From Corythucha ciliata (taxonomy: Eukaryota; Arthropoda; Insecta; Hemiptera; Tingidae), in contig CM075941.1 in the NCBI GenBank assembly GCA_038030265.1, forward strand, positions 35,154,164 through 35,218,163: DNA of 64,000 nucleotides. The letters are read 5' to 3'. The position numbers were made by a program, and so were the translations under genes. Below the pieces are notes generated by a model. That model saw nothing but the letters and a program-made list of their open reading frames with translations. It had not been told where the DNA came from and made no database searches. Numbering within the stretch: the first letter of the stretch is position 1; each line of letters opens with the position of its first letter. This document shows, piece after piece, positions 20,297 to 32,480 of the stretch.

Positions 20297-20370
20297 TTTC
20301 ATTGCAGGATCAAAATGATAATGTTAATAACACTTCTCCTCCTCAGCCAGGACCGAGCTCTCAGTTTTAA
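19831..20370 (+). pseudogene. pol: Errantivirus-type integrase C-terminal region
   Basis: A 179-codon frame has the gypsy integrase tail signature AYNNTP...LSPNEITFG, then a Lys-rich region and a Pro-rich end (PPQPGPSS). The DDE core, RT, protease and gag are absent because the element is 5'-truncated near 19810. The end of the frame overlaps the following env frame by about 100 bp, the usual pol-env arrangement in gypsy-type errantiviruses. Confidence 0.8.
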
Positions 20371-21930
20371 AGTTACCGATTTGTCCCAAGGACCAGGAAT
20401 CATTCCCGTTAAAATTCAAAATTCTTTCATGATGAATGACTATTTCACTTATATGCATTCAATAAATATTACTGCTATTAAAAACGAGTTAGATTATCTG
20501 CTGGAAACCTTAAATGAAATTGATCAATTAAATGTTTCAAAAAATTCGTACACCGATGTCATTCAAGAACATACTCTCTATTCAATTAAAGAAATGTTAA
20601 AATCCCATTTAAATTACGCTCAAGACAAATTAAGCCATATTAGTTCAAATTCATACCAAAATAGGCCCAAAAGAGGTTTAATTAATGCATTAGGCACCGC
20701 CATTTCTTGGATCACCGGCAATATGGACGCTAACGATAAAAACTATTATGACCAAGTTATCCGAAAAATTGAAAATAATGACTATCGCTTAGATCAGAAC
20801 ATTCGTAATGAGTTATCTGTAAATAAAAAAATTAATTGATGCCTTTAATGTTCAAATAAGTGCCATAAGAAATAATAATAATAAAATCAAAAAATTACTA
20901 AATAATAACTTAGGAAATATGATTGATCAGTACCAATATTACTCTTCGCTGTATATAACTATTGCTTTATTGACTCTAAAAATTAATGATATAGATACCT
21001 CTCTTGAATTTTGTAAGTTAGGAATAATCCACAGCAGCATTATTTCACAGAATGAATTAGTCGAAATCAGTTATAATAATCGCGTAGAAATAATATCCAA
21101 TTCCCCGGAAGTTTTATGGCAATTAGGAAAAGTTCAATGTTCACTAACCCCCTCTCATATTCATTATTTCATTCAGCTCCCTTTGAAAAGCCCTCTAATT
21201 GAAACTTATTTTCTTTTGTCCTACCCTTACGATATTTCTAAAAACGAGACCCAAACCATCAATGTACACCCTCCATTTGTTATTAAATCAGACAAATTGT
21301 ACGCTGTCAAATGTATGTTAGTCCTAGAAAATTATTGATAGCAAATGCATTGTAAATATTGTAAGGAATAATAATAACGAAGCTTGTGTAGCATATTCTA
21401 TTGAGAAACCTGGATCCTTTGTAAAATATGTTCCAATTATTAATCAATATTTAGTGTATAACATGTCTTTTATAACGATTCAAAGAAATAATGTTAAGTA
21501 TACCAAATCATTAAAGAAAACCGCACTTATCCAATTAAATACTGAAGAATCCATTGATAATATCTCTCATTTGTATACATATTTCGAAACGATCCCAATC
21601 AATTTGCAAAATATTCCAATTCGATTAAACCCTAAGAATATTTCGTTCAATAAGCTTCATGATATCAACGTTAATATGGTCCCCCTTGAAATGATGGAAA
21701 GTTTAGAAAATTCCGACTCTGTAAATCATGTACCAATATTGTATTCGCTCACTATTTTGGCCCTTTGTTTTGTATTCTTTCACTTTATATTTAAATTCAG
21801 AAAAGTCATTTATGATTGTATAAAATCTCCAAATCCTCAACCCAACGAAAATGTGATCAACCCTTCATCAATCAGTCAATTGTTTGCTAATAGTATACCA
21901 CCTGTTGACATGAGGACATGCCAAACTTAA
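20273..21930 (+). pseudogene. env: Errantivirus envelope gene, broken
   Basis: A baculovirus F-like envelope frame of the type found in insect gypsy elements. It has an N-terminal hydrophobic signal-like segment, a furin-type RPKR site followed by a fusion-peptide-like GLINALGTAISWITGN (about 20665-20720), a helical stalk, and a C-terminal membrane segment (about 21735-21800) with a short cytoplasmic tail. It is split into three open pieces (20273-20839, 20919-21338, 21454-21930) by frame breaks near 20839 and 21335. In intact elements this is a surface membrane fusion glycoprotein; this copy cannot make one. Described only as found. Confidence 0.8.
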
Positions 21931-21939
21931 GGAGGGAGG
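21929..21939 (+). other. Polypurine tract
   Basis: aaggagggagg lies immediately before the LTR start, the plus-strand primer position in LTR elements. Confidence 0.7.
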
Positions 21940-22247
21940 AGTTATATAGAGAAAAATCCATTATATTACCATATATGGTCACAAAACTTCCAGATCTTTC
22001 TCAAGTCTTGTACAGTTTCTAGGAATTGTTTTCCTCTTTAATAAAATTCTAGACTTTTCCCAAGGAAAGCTTTTAAATACTCCCTCCACCTTTATTGAGT
22101 AGTTCAGTTCAGTTTCAGTCTTGACAGAGTGATTAAGTTGTTAAGTGCGGTTAATAAAAGTTCTTTTTGTCGTGTAGTAACTGTTAAAATTGGTTTGTGA
22201 AATAAAAACTTTTTAAAAACCTAAAGTGGCCGACTATTAATTTAACT
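21940..22247 (+). repeat. 3' LTR of errantivirus-like element (308 bp)
   Basis: It starts AGTTA and ends TAACT, the short inverted ends typical of gypsy-group LTRs. AATAAA occurs near 22040, and a TCAGT-type initiator-like cluster (gttcagttcagtttcagtct) near 22105. The following CGCG may be the 4-bp target duplication, but the left flank is missing so this is untestable here. Confidence 0.7.
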
Positions 22248-23314
22248 CGCGGTTTTCAACATTTGTTTATTTATTTACCGAAATAATTATTTATAAGCAT
22301 AAATAGCATTAAGCATAATTTAGCATTAAGTATAAATTAAACAAAAAATGGTAAATTACGATAATTTTGGCTGGAAAAATGCAGTTACATTCTTAATTTC
22401 CACATTCACTAACGTAAAGCCTGATGCATAGAGGGAGGGTGATAGACCAAGTACGTCATCCACGAAGCTCAAACGAGACGCCATATTGCCCCTTGAAAAG
22501 TGAGCACACCACAGTATATTCATCTTGACTGGTTCCTATTGGTAAATCAAACGAACTATAGAGAGCGGTACGATCGTTTCAAAATGTCGTCTGAAAGGCA
22601 TATAAACAGTTGATAAGGCAATAGTTTGGTATGGTAATTTAGCTCAGTTCTCAATTTATGTAATTAATTTTTAGATTAAACGACTGCTGGCGGGCGAGAA
22701 AGTGGACCACAATTATTCGCGCTTAGAGGGAGCCTCCAAAAACCCACTTCGTGTGTTGTGTCTCTCAATGTCCAAATAACGAGCGGACTCCCAATGTTTC
22801 TTTCCATTGTATACCCCCTGAAAAAATTATGGCAAAACCAGGGAAAATAAAATTGAGGATCGGGAAAGAAGTGTCAAAATTCGTGCGGGTTTCCTCCGAA
22901 CATTTCCAACTTGCTTAATTAGAAGTAAATCAATGTGTCTTTGCAATAACCAGAAACGCGTTTCCCTATCTTCAGAAGAGTATATATTCTAAGAATCCTT
23001 CGCTAGAAAAGGGGACAGTTTCTGCTTCCAAGGGCGTAGGTATACAAATTATATGCTTTGCTCGCTGAAATTCGAAGTCGGCGACTTTGGAATCATTCTG
23101 TGGTTAAGGCCTGATAAGTATTGACTGGTTTTTAGTGCAATCCCTAACGCATCGCTTCAGTTAATACGACGTCCTCATAAAAGTTCATTTCCTTCTGGGT
23201 ACATACACCTGTACAGGAGAAAGAAAAAATAATTCTCCAGCTCCTTCAACAAGGAATTCGATGAGTTCAGGTGCATTTGAAAATGTCTTCCACTTCCTCT
23301 CTTCCCGAGGGGTT
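22248..23314. other. No gene seen
   Basis: AT-rich sequence with short frames only and no recognised repeat. Confidence 0.45.
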
Positions 23315-23576
23315 CCAGGGGGGTGATTCTGTAACTTGCAAAATTTACGTGTCGTAAAATGGAAGAAGGGCGAGGGAAGGTACCTCGTTGTCATGGTTTT
23401 TACGATACCTAGTGAATGAAACTGCGGAATTTTCATGCAAGAATGTGTGGTCTCGAAGAAAAAATAACAAATTCTAAACAATTGAGTGGAAAAACCAAGG
23501 CAACGTGGTACATCCTCTCCCCCTCCTTTCCAGTTACGCCACGTAAATTTTACAAGTTACAGAATCACCCCCCTGG
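23315..23576. repeat. 262-bp foldback element
   Basis: Termini CCAGGGGGGTGATTCTGTAA and its inverse have about 35-bp arms. Two overlapping short open frames are by-products. Confidence 0.75.
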
Positions 23577-23689
23577 TCCTGGCAGACCTTTGGGGCAAAC
23601 CTTGGACAGAAAAACAATAACTCTGTTTGGAAGTAACACTTGAAACAAAATTTGAGATTTTTTTATGTATCCATGAGAGAGCGGTCAAG

Positions 23690-24330
23690 TCCCGCGGTCA
23701 GTCTTTTAAAAACGTTCAAGTATTTTAAGATAGCAGGAATCGGCGTAATAGATCTTTAAAATTAGCCAACACCCCTACAAATTTGAATTTAAACGTGTGA
23801 AATCCATAAGACGGCCTCCTTTTAGGGAGCCAACCGCGCAAGATAGTGATTCCTGACGAGCATGATTCGTGAAATTTGGGTTTTGGCAAAGCCAATTCGA
23901 AAGATTGTTTTTTTTTTTTCTAGGGAGCGAAATTATATTAGTCCTCCAATTAGCCTAAACCTTGGTTGAAATTATATTCAGTAAGTGTCAAATCCTCGAG
24001 ATTTCAACTGTGAAACAGCCCAAATCCAAGAATTTCATTTTTGACTGTCACAGCCCAAACCAATTGGATTGGATTATTTCTTGCCAGTCCCGCAAAATTG
24101 GCTTTCTAGGGAGTCAATTTTTCGTAATTGGCCTTTTGAGTGAGTAAAAACCGTGAAATTTGGTTCTGTAATAGCCAAATAGTCCGCAACATGTTGACTT
24201 TGCAATGGTAAAATCCGTTTATTTTTTTTGAAGGAGCCATATCCGATAAATTGCTCTTTACAAATGAGCTAACACCCTGGAAATTTTTCTTTCAAAAGGG
24301 CGAAATAACCCATGAAGTTGGCATCATGCA
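23690..24330. repeat. Degenerate tandem-like repeats
   Basis: Loosely repeated phrases (gtgaaatttgg, tctagggag, gccaa) recur about every 60-80 bp. They are too diverged for a firm period by eye. Two overlapping opposite-strand open frames at 24324-24689 look no better than chance. Confidence 0.35.
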
Positions 24331-25100
24331 CTTTCTTGTCTTACGTGCTCCATGTTCCTAAAACTGGCTCGCACAACTGTAATGTACCTATGTACAATAA
24401 AGTTGAAAGAAAAACTTCCTGACGTGCCTAGGTGCTCGTGCATTTTTTCATTGCGCCTGTCACTATCACAATGAATTTTTTGTATTGGAAAATGAGGTTG
24501 GCTTTCCCAGATAAACGTTGGAAGGCATTGGGGGAAAAATTCAAGGGAATTGTCATCTTCACCAACAACGTCACACTCAACACGTTTCGCTTTGAGAACA
24601 ACAGATCTCTCAATCAATGGTCGCTGGAAATCGCCAATGCAGCGGATAATCACAAGCAGATTAACAATATCCGAGCCCATCTGAAATAAATCATTTCGTG
24701 CAGTGGATAATAGAGTATGGAAACGAGTAATACTCGGTAAATCGCCCTTATTCTTGAAGGACTAAGAAATGGCTGTTGGAGTAGTTAACAAGATTAAGAA
24801 ATAATAGGTTTTAACAATTATGAACGGTCATACGCTTATTCGGTGAGTAATACTTAAATTAATTAAAAAAATAAAAAATCATCTTACCATATTATCGCGC
24901 ACAGAATGCCCTTTTAAGCCAAACAATCACGACATTCTGAATGATTTATCATGTCTTATATGCTTCCTGGAGCTTTTCACTGATAACACTAGATGTCAGC
25001 CACTCCGATTTGTGTCCCCAATGGTGCACAGGGAATGTATGTTTGGGTGATTACTGATTAGTGATTACTTGACTGGTGATTACACACGGTCGTTTCGTTA

Positions 25101-26611
25101 CGGGCGTGAACTTAGCCCCTTTTAGCCCCTTTTTGGAAGTTCAATTCTATGAACAGCAAATTCAGACGCTAATATTTTCCTGAACGCCGGAAAACTACTC
25201 TAAAGCAAGCAAATAAAGATGCTAACTAACTATACATTCCCTATATCCCGTTCTACGCACAACAAAAGACGATAGTTTTAACCTAATTAATCATGACAGC
25301 CAAGATAACCGTTTGTTGCCAATGAAAAATAAAAGACTGGCTGAAAATGAACGATCTGGGCAGTTTTCACACTTCCCACTACCCCAGGTTCCAAGTCCGG
25401 CGACAGAATTGCCTCAACATTTTACCACACGTCCTTTAAAGTATGCTGATTCGAGTGATATGAGTCGCTGAAGTGGTCGGTCCACAAATAAGACAATGAA
25501 AAATAAAAGACTGGCTGAAAATGAACGATCTGGACAGTTTTCACACTTCCCACCACCCCAGGTTCCAAGTCCGGCGACAGAATTGCCTCAAAATTTGACC
25601 ACACGTCCTTTAAAGTATGCTGATTCGGGTGATATGAGTCGCTGAAGTGGTCGGTCCCCAAATAAGACAATGAAAAATAAAAGACTGTCTGAAAATGAAC
25701 GATCTGGGCAGTTTTCACACTTCCTACCCCCCGAGGTTCGAAGTCCTGCGACAGAATTGCCTCAAAATTTGACCACACGTCCTTTAAAGTACATATGCTG
25801 ATTTGAGTGATATGAGTCGCTGAAGTGGTTGGACCCCAAATAAGACAATGAAAAATAAAAGACTGGCTGAAAATGAACGATCTGGACAGTTTTCACACTT
25901 CCCACCACCCCAGGTTCCAAGTCCGGCGACAGAATTGCCTCAAAATTTGACCACACGTCCTTTAAAGTATGCTGATTCGAGTGATATGAGTCGCTGAAGT
26001 GGTCGGTCCCCAAATAAGACAATGAAAAATAAAAGACTGGCTGAAAATGAACGATCTGGACAGTTTTCACACTTCCCACCACCCCAGGTTCCAAGTCCGG
26101 CGACAGAATAATTGCCTCAAAATTTGACCACACGTCAAACGGTTGGAACCTGGGGTGGTGGGAAGTGTGAAAACTTTCCAGATCGTTCATTTTCAGCCAG
26201 TCTTTTATTTGTCATTGTCTTATTTAGGGACCGACCACTTCAGCGACTCATTTCACTCGAATCAGCATACTTTAAAGGACGTGTGGTCAAATTTTGAGGC
26301 AATTCTGTCGCCGGACTTGGAACCTGGGGTGGTAGGAAGTGTGAAAACTGCCCAGATCGTTCATTTTCAGCCAGTCTTTTATTTTTCATTGGCAACAAAC
26401 GGTTATCTTGGCTGTCATGATTAATAAGGTTAAAACTATCGTCTTTTGTTGTGCGTAGAACGTGATATAGGGAATGTATAGTTAGTTAGCATCTTTATTT
26501 GCTTGCTTTAGAGTAGTTTTCCGGCGTTCAGGAAAATATTAGCGTCTGAATTTGCTGTTCATAGAATTGAACTTCCAAAAAGGGGCTAAAAGGGGGCTAA
26601 GTTCACGCCCG
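25101..26611. mobile_element. 1.5-kb foldback element packed with 174-bp satellite, TSD TTA
   Basis: Termini CGGGCGTGAACTTAGCCCC and inverse are flanked by TTA at 25098-25100 and 26612-26614, as in PIF/Harbinger elements. The inverted arms extend about 300 bp (to about 25400 and from about 26310). Between them are tandem monomers in one orientation up to 26134, then inverted monomers. There is no transposase. The right end lies only 153 bp upstream of the THAP gene start codon, so it may overlap its promoter. Confidence 0.85.
25380..26390. repeat. 174-bp tandem satellite, with an inversion
   Basis: The marker gtcctttaaa recurs at 25431, 25605, 25779 and 25957, and the truncated unit at 26134: spacings 174, 174, 178, 177, the last two explained by a 4-bp and a 3-bp insertion. 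After about 26138 the units are reverse-complemented. Because 174 is a multiple of three, long repetitive open frames appear on the minus strand; the 4-bp insertion breaks them, arguing against coding. Confidence 0.9.
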
Positions 26612-26764
26612 TTACTTATTCTTTTTCAAGTTGTAAAGTTAATATGTAGTACTTTTATTAATTATTATGCTGATTGTGGGCGGCGAGTTTCTACCCCTTT
26701 CGTGATTATCGACGATTTTCAAATAACTTTTCATTTCTCTCGTGTGGTAACTATCTAAAACGCG

Positions 26765-29700
26765 ATGTGTTGTGTTGTTCCTGGTTGCTACAACAGAAAA
26801 AATGAACAGCGCCCGATTGGCACGGGCTTTCACATGTATGTATGATATTTTGTACCATGAAATGTACCTACCACAAGAATTTTCAATGGGTTCTGTTCTT
26901 TGATTTAGGTTTCCCAAAGATCCAGAACTAAACGAAAAGTGGAGAAAAGCCGTGTCTCAGCTCCAATCTGTCGAAGGTTGGGTGCCAAAGCCTAGTAGTG
27001 TTGTCTGCACGTCACATTTTGCCGATCGAGATGTTGATCGCTCACTTCCCTTCGGGCCGAGATTGAGGGCAAATTCGGTTCCGTCGATATTTCCCAACGT
27101 TCTTGTCGTGAATTCCTCATCAAGAAAGACAGTACGTTTTGAGGCGCGTTTGGAAACTTTTAATCAACGACCCTGGCTAAACCCATCTACGGTCTGGCCG
27201 AATTTACCTTTCTTAAAAGCATGGTATGCAGTATGGGACCCCTACGTTGTCATTTTACCCTCGTTGGGATGCGTCAGTAACGAGCGGGGGCCTGTTGAAT
27301 AACTTGACTAGGTACGACATCAATTCAGAGTTCAGACCAATCATTTATAATACATCGGAGGTCATATAAAATCGGACATTGATGAATTTTTGAGATGTTA
27401 AGATGGGTTGAGGTAGGCAAAAAATAAAAAAAATGTGCGTTTAAACCCTATTGCGACACTTATTGCATGAAATTTAGTGTCACACACAAATTTCCTTGGT
27501 GTAAACACAAACTTCCAGAAATTTCTATCAGAATTTGTACAATCTATAAATTTATGTCTGACACTTCACATTTATGTCGAGACATAAGTGTCGCGGGACA
27601 CTTATGGTCAGGGTCCCAGGGTATGGTCAGGGTGTAAACGCACTTGAAGACAGAATTAATTTGATGCTTGGAAAGACCTGTACTAACTTTGGGGTGCTCG
27701 AAAAAGTCGGCATTTTCGGACTTTTTTCATTTTTAGGGTCATACATTTCTTCCAAACTATGCATTTTACGTTTAACATACATTTGAAGTAGACAAGATTT
27801 GCCACAAATCGCTCGCATCCTCAACCGTTCAGGTCGATCAGAAGCCGAGATAAAGCGCGTAAAATATTGCCTATTTTCCTCAAAATTTGCCCTGCTGGCT
27901 CCTTGTTCACTAGGTGGGATTTTTTCCTAGGTACCTTATACCACTTCACCTGGAAGTACGTCCAGGATAAACGTTTGGCTGCAATCGATGAATGTGTAGT
28001 TTGGTGTCGCCGTAGTGGAGGACGTGTCGTTTTCTTCTCCATCATACAGCGCTACGCAAGACATAATTATGTTTACAGAAGTGGCTACGTGCCGCTTCAA
28101 CGAGGTCCTGCTACTTGGCCAGCCAACTTTCAGCATTTTGGTATTTTCTTACCAGAAATGGGCTCTTTGAATTGAAGGGGCTAATAATGCGATCTTTCCT
28201 CGCGATTGAAGGCCGAATATACAGGGTGTTCAAAAAATAGAGGACAATATTTCGCCCGGTGATTCTTAACCTCAAGTGTGTTAAAACGCCTTGAACATAA
28301 TTCACATTGAACATAATTCAGGCAGCGCTGTAGTTGTCCATTTAGGGAAACAGTTGTTGTGGGCGATTTCCATTAGAAACTAGTAGGAGACTGCCCACAT
28401 GAGCTAGTTCCAAAGTGGCCGACGACAGCGCTGCCCGAATTATGAAATAGGCGAATTGACCATAGTCCGATTCTCATTATTTTCCGAGATATTCAGGATT
28501 TTAGTACTTTTTGGTATTGCCTTTTTTTTCTTGAAAAGTGGCCGTTGTATAGTAACCGGAGGTTCCTAGGTCAAATCTGACGGTACCATTGGAAAAGTTG
28601 GCGCATAGTGTCACCATGAAAATTGTATTTTTAGATGGCCTTCTTATAGGGACTTTTTTCTAGATATTTCATATTCGTACTTGAAAGACACGAGACACCT
28701 ATTCATTTCTGACGTAGTTTTCTTGACATGAATCTCAAAACTGGTGACAGATTTATGTCAAGTAAACTACGTCAGAAATGATTAGGTGTCTCGTGTCTTT
28801 CAAGTACGAATATGAAATATCTAAAAAAAAGTACCCCCAAGAAGGCAATTCGAAAACACAGTTTTCATGGTGATACTATGCGCCAACTTTTCTCAAAAAT
28901 GTCATCTCCGAAAGCACCTGTTAAGGAGCAATCCAGCTTCAAAATGTCGTGAACTGGGATTCAATTTTGAACAAGTTTGACTTTGTTGCAGGATATCTGA
29001 GCACGTATGGAGCAAAATGGAATGGAATGGTTGATTGACTTATTCAATTGCGGTCGCGGAATTTTGTGTAGTGTTTACCGTAAGATGCATAGTTAGGAAG
29101 AGCCAAAGTCTGAAAAAAGTCCTAAAATGTCGACGTCATTCGAGCACCCTTGAGTAAGCACAGGTCTTTCGAAGCTGAAACTTGGGTTTACATGGGATCC
29201 ATCCTGAGAACAACCCAAAAATGCACAAATGTTCATCCATCGCTAGATGCAGCCACACCGGAATAGTTCTATACCTACCTAGCGGGAAAAAAATCAAATC
29301 TGATTGTACTTTAGACTTGATTTTTAAAAATATATTGATTGAAGGCCGAAAGTGAACGGGAAACCAATGACCGCCGAAACGTCGCCTGGTACATAAAGAT
29401 AGTCTTGTTTATTAATGCCCGTTCACAAGCTTTATGTTTACGTTCTGTGGAGTCTATGCAACCAAACAAATTTATTCCCTCGAAAATTTTTATAGCATAT
29501 ACATATTTGCATTTTTATAGGTTGCATAGACACCACACAACGAATCATAGAGCTTGAACGGGCCTTTAGCCCTATAAGTCGTTAAATTCTTTACCGAATA
29601 AAAATAAAAATTGAATGAAACTAGTGATTGACTGTAGTTGATTTTATAGAAGAGGCCCCCGATTTCGCCACGTTCAGCGTTCAGAATGGCAACTGGACAT

Positions 29701-30415
29701 TCAGTAGTGATTCTCGTCCCAATAAATCTCTGTCAATTCAAGCCGTCCCATAACTTTAGTACATCCCCGATGCGTAGTTAGAATGAGCAGGGGGTCTGTT
29801 GATGTTTGGTGCCAATCTGAAACAATAATAACTTCTTGATGATTTTTTTATTTTGGAGGCAGGAGTGGTTTTTTTCTTGTTTTCAATTTTTTTCGGTCGA
29901 AAATCAAATCAGGTTAGAACCGTTGGTATGGATAGAGAAAATGATGTCTCCTTCGGCTTTACCACGATAGAGGTTCCTGTCCGCCTTGTCTTCGAACCAC
30001 ATGATGACAGTAACAGTTCAAAAGACGCTTTCAACTCGGAGGGAGATTTGACTATGGTTCTGGAGGTAAAAATACTGGATCATTGAAGCATTCAGAATAG
30101 CAATTATTTCCATTCTGTCTGCTGTTTCAGGACGACGTCGGTTCTTCCACTAATTCCGCTCAGTTATCAAAGGAAAGATGTGTTATTTTAGCGCAGAAAC
30201 TGGAGACCACGAGGTATAGGACCGCGGAAAAATTAAAGTCTATAAGAAAATTACGAATCCTCAATTCGTTCTTAGACAGTCGATTACTTGCAATGAAGAG
30301 TTTAGTAACTGACTTAACGTCCGCATGTCGTTCAGATGGTAGACCTTTTAAAATGGCTTTACCGCGCGATTTAGCTAGGAAAGTCGAACATTTCATCGAG
30401 AACGATGAGTTGTAG
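26765..30415 (+). CDS. THAP-domain protein (four exons)
   Basis: Exons 26765-26835, 26909-27131, 29913-30065 and 30131-30415 join in phase into 243 residues; all introns are GT-AG and an in-frame TAA precedes the ATG by 6 bp. The N-terminus is a full THAP zinc finger (C2CH): CCVVPGC, FPKDPELNEKW with the invariant Trp, VVCTSHF, and a VPSIFPN closing motif. The last exon is helical and charged (LETTRYRTAEKLKSIRKL), as in the coiled coil of THAP proteins. THAP fingers bind DNA, so a nuclear regulator or a domesticated P-element-type transposase head is likely. Intron 3 of the coding order (27132-29912) is long and full of foldback elements; extra exons there cannot be excluded. Confidence 0.8.
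27435..27643. repeat. ~209-bp MITE (GTGCGTTTAMAC family) in THAP intron
   Basis: Termini gtgcgtttaaac and gtgtaaacgcac enclose inverted copies of a segment around acataagtgtcgcgggacac. A relative of similar design is at 61662-61843. Confidence 0.7.
28592..28891. repeat. ~300-bp foldback in THAP intron
   Basis: Arms of about 130 bp, from gaaaagttggcgcatagtgt to a centre near 28740, recur inverted; the segment gtgtctttcaagtacgaata lies in the arm. It could form a long hairpin in the intronic RNA. Confidence 0.75.
29413..29568. repeat. ~156-bp MITE, relative of 13091-13259
   Basis: Termini taatgcccgttcacaagc and inverse (gagcttgaacgggccttta) match the family at 13091. It lies in the long THAP intron. 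Confidence 0.6.
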
Positions 30416-30676
30416 AAACGAAAAACCAAGCATTTTATTGAATACATTTATTTACCGGAATGCCTAGGTCTCGTAACTCACACAGATTCCCGTTAAGACT
30501 CTGATATCCCCATACGTCCCCCAACCATCTTCCACCCATCCTGCCTTTATTTTGGAGCGATTTGACAAACTTCTGGGGGGGGGGGGGTTCTTTTAAAATG
30601 TATCACGGTTAGATTTGATTGTGATTACTGATTAGTAGTCAACAGCGACCCTTATCTTCTATCTCTATCTACATAC

Positions 30677-31378
30677 AGTCCAGTCAATAAGAGAATATTA
30701 TACAATATAGACGTCATGGTCAGTTTAGTGAATTTTTATTTTTCCGCTGTTTGAGGTAGTTGGGAGGTAAACATACTAAAAGTCCCCGGACGTCCGAAAA
30801 GGTCACCCGTTTCGATTTTTCCTAATTATATCGAACGCCGCAAATCGTAGCGCCAATGACCCTCTCTCGTTGGTGTAAATTGGAAAGAAATTTGGTGTCT
30901 CTCGGCCACGTTGGTGTAAATTGTTCGAAAAGGGTTCATTTAAAAGGAAAAGTAATGCTTAACTTAATGTCTGAGAACTATCATGAGAAACTGAAGGCGA
31001 AGTCGTTACTGCCAAAAGAGACAAAAACTACTGAAAATGACGTTTTTTAACAAAATTTTCCATTATTTCCGAGTCACGCAAGTTGGAAACTATTGGGAAT
31101 GACAAGACAATCCAGGGAAAAAATTGTGGCTAATTTTGTCAGCTACAGAAGAATACTAGAATACTAAGAAGAAGTCCTGGTGCTACGAAGTGTGGGGTCC
31201 AACATAATTAGGAAAAACCGAAACAATTGACGTAGTTTCCAGCAGCCCACTCACATCGGACGTCCGGGGACTTTTAGTATGTTTACCTCCCAACTACCCC
31301 AAACAAAGCAGAAAAATAAAAAATCACTAAACCAGCCATGTCGTCTACACTCGTTATTTATCATTCATTGACTGAACT
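30677..31378. mobile_element. ~700-bp TIR element (AGTCCAGTCAATAAG family)
   Basis: Inverted arms of about 130 bp start agtccagtcaataagagaat and include actaaaagtccccggacg. A second copy lies around 44380-44793 and 47437-47472, split by the hAT-like element at 44802. No transposase frame. Confidence 0.75.
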
Positions 31379-32472
31379 ACTATCATATTTCATGAGTCAT
31401 GAAATTGTTCACTAATGAACAACGACAAGGATGTTGGGGGCAGGACCCACCAAGAACTCGTTAAAAATTGCACCGAGTGACTCCGTACTCGGTTGAATTG
31501 CCGGGCTGATGAGACCTGGTCCGAGTAGCAGCTGAAGGTCTGAGGTCAAAACGGAGACTCGACCGCACTGAAATTTTTGAAATAGGTTACTTTAATAATC
31601 ATGATTTGTTGTTGATCGTGGGTAAAGAATTTGGTGGAAACGGGCCTAAAATATTGAGCGAATATCGTTTCTAGAATGAGGCATCCTCATTCCAGAAAGA
31701 AAGAATCGTGTTGTTGATTGCGAATTTTCGAGATGGCATTGTTGTATGAATCGATAATTAAGTTGGAATTTTAATTTTCCGGTCATGAACGATGTGAGAA
31801 CTCCCATTGGCTTCTGGGGTGGAAACGCAAGTTATTTGGCGAAAAGACAAAGTCAAGAGATCAATTTCGAATTCAGGGGATGAAATGGTCGAACTACCTG
31901 GCAGCATTATCAATTTTTGCACGTAAACATGACTGAATTCATAGGTATTGGGTTTCCGAAATAACCATCCCCACGACTTGATTTGTGACAGAGCGGATGA
32001 TGAGCTTTTGGATGTTGCCAGAGCTTTTGGAGATTGTATACGTGCACTTACATCTTTGCCTGTAATTTCGATCTATGCGTTGAAACACTCTTCGGCGTGG
32101 TAAAAACCGTCGATTAGAAAATACTTTGTGGTACAGACGCCTCACAGGAGTTCAATTCCCAAAAGCTTTGGCGTACTTTACAGCATGTGCAATGTCAGCT
32201 TGCTCATAAAAAGAGTGAAGGGCTATTTTTGTTGAGCAATAGATAAACTCAAACAAAAAGTCTCACTAAGTTTACAAAATTGAACATGGAAGGTCCAGAG
32301 AGCACCGACAGAAAAGAAGTGCATCGATCAGAAGGTTCTTTTCTCTTTTGTCTGTGACCTGAATACACAAAAAAGACATTGCGATTGCGTTTGGCCGGTT
32401 GAAACTTCGAAAGTGAAGAAATGGGAAGTGTGAACAGTCAGTCACGTATGCATGATTTTTTGTAATAAAAGT
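31379..32472. other. No gene seen
   Basis: Short frames only; no recognised repeat or motif. Confidence 0.45.
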
Positions 32473-32480
32473 GAATTAAC

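Larger units (their letters stand above)
19810..22247 (+). mobile_element. 5'-truncated, env-bearing gypsy/errantivirus-like element
   Basis: The order integrase tail, broken env, purine tract, 308-bp LTR matches the 3' half of an insect errantivirus. No 5' LTR is present in the window, so integrity and age cannot be judged from LTR divergence. The env breaks show it is a defective copy. Confidence 0.8.

Noticed and set aside
25422..26424. Repetitive 58-residue protein repeats (VWSNFEAIL...)
   Set aside because: Produced by 174-bp satellite monomers; a 4-bp insertion breaks the frame between units and the monomers invert, so no selection for coding.
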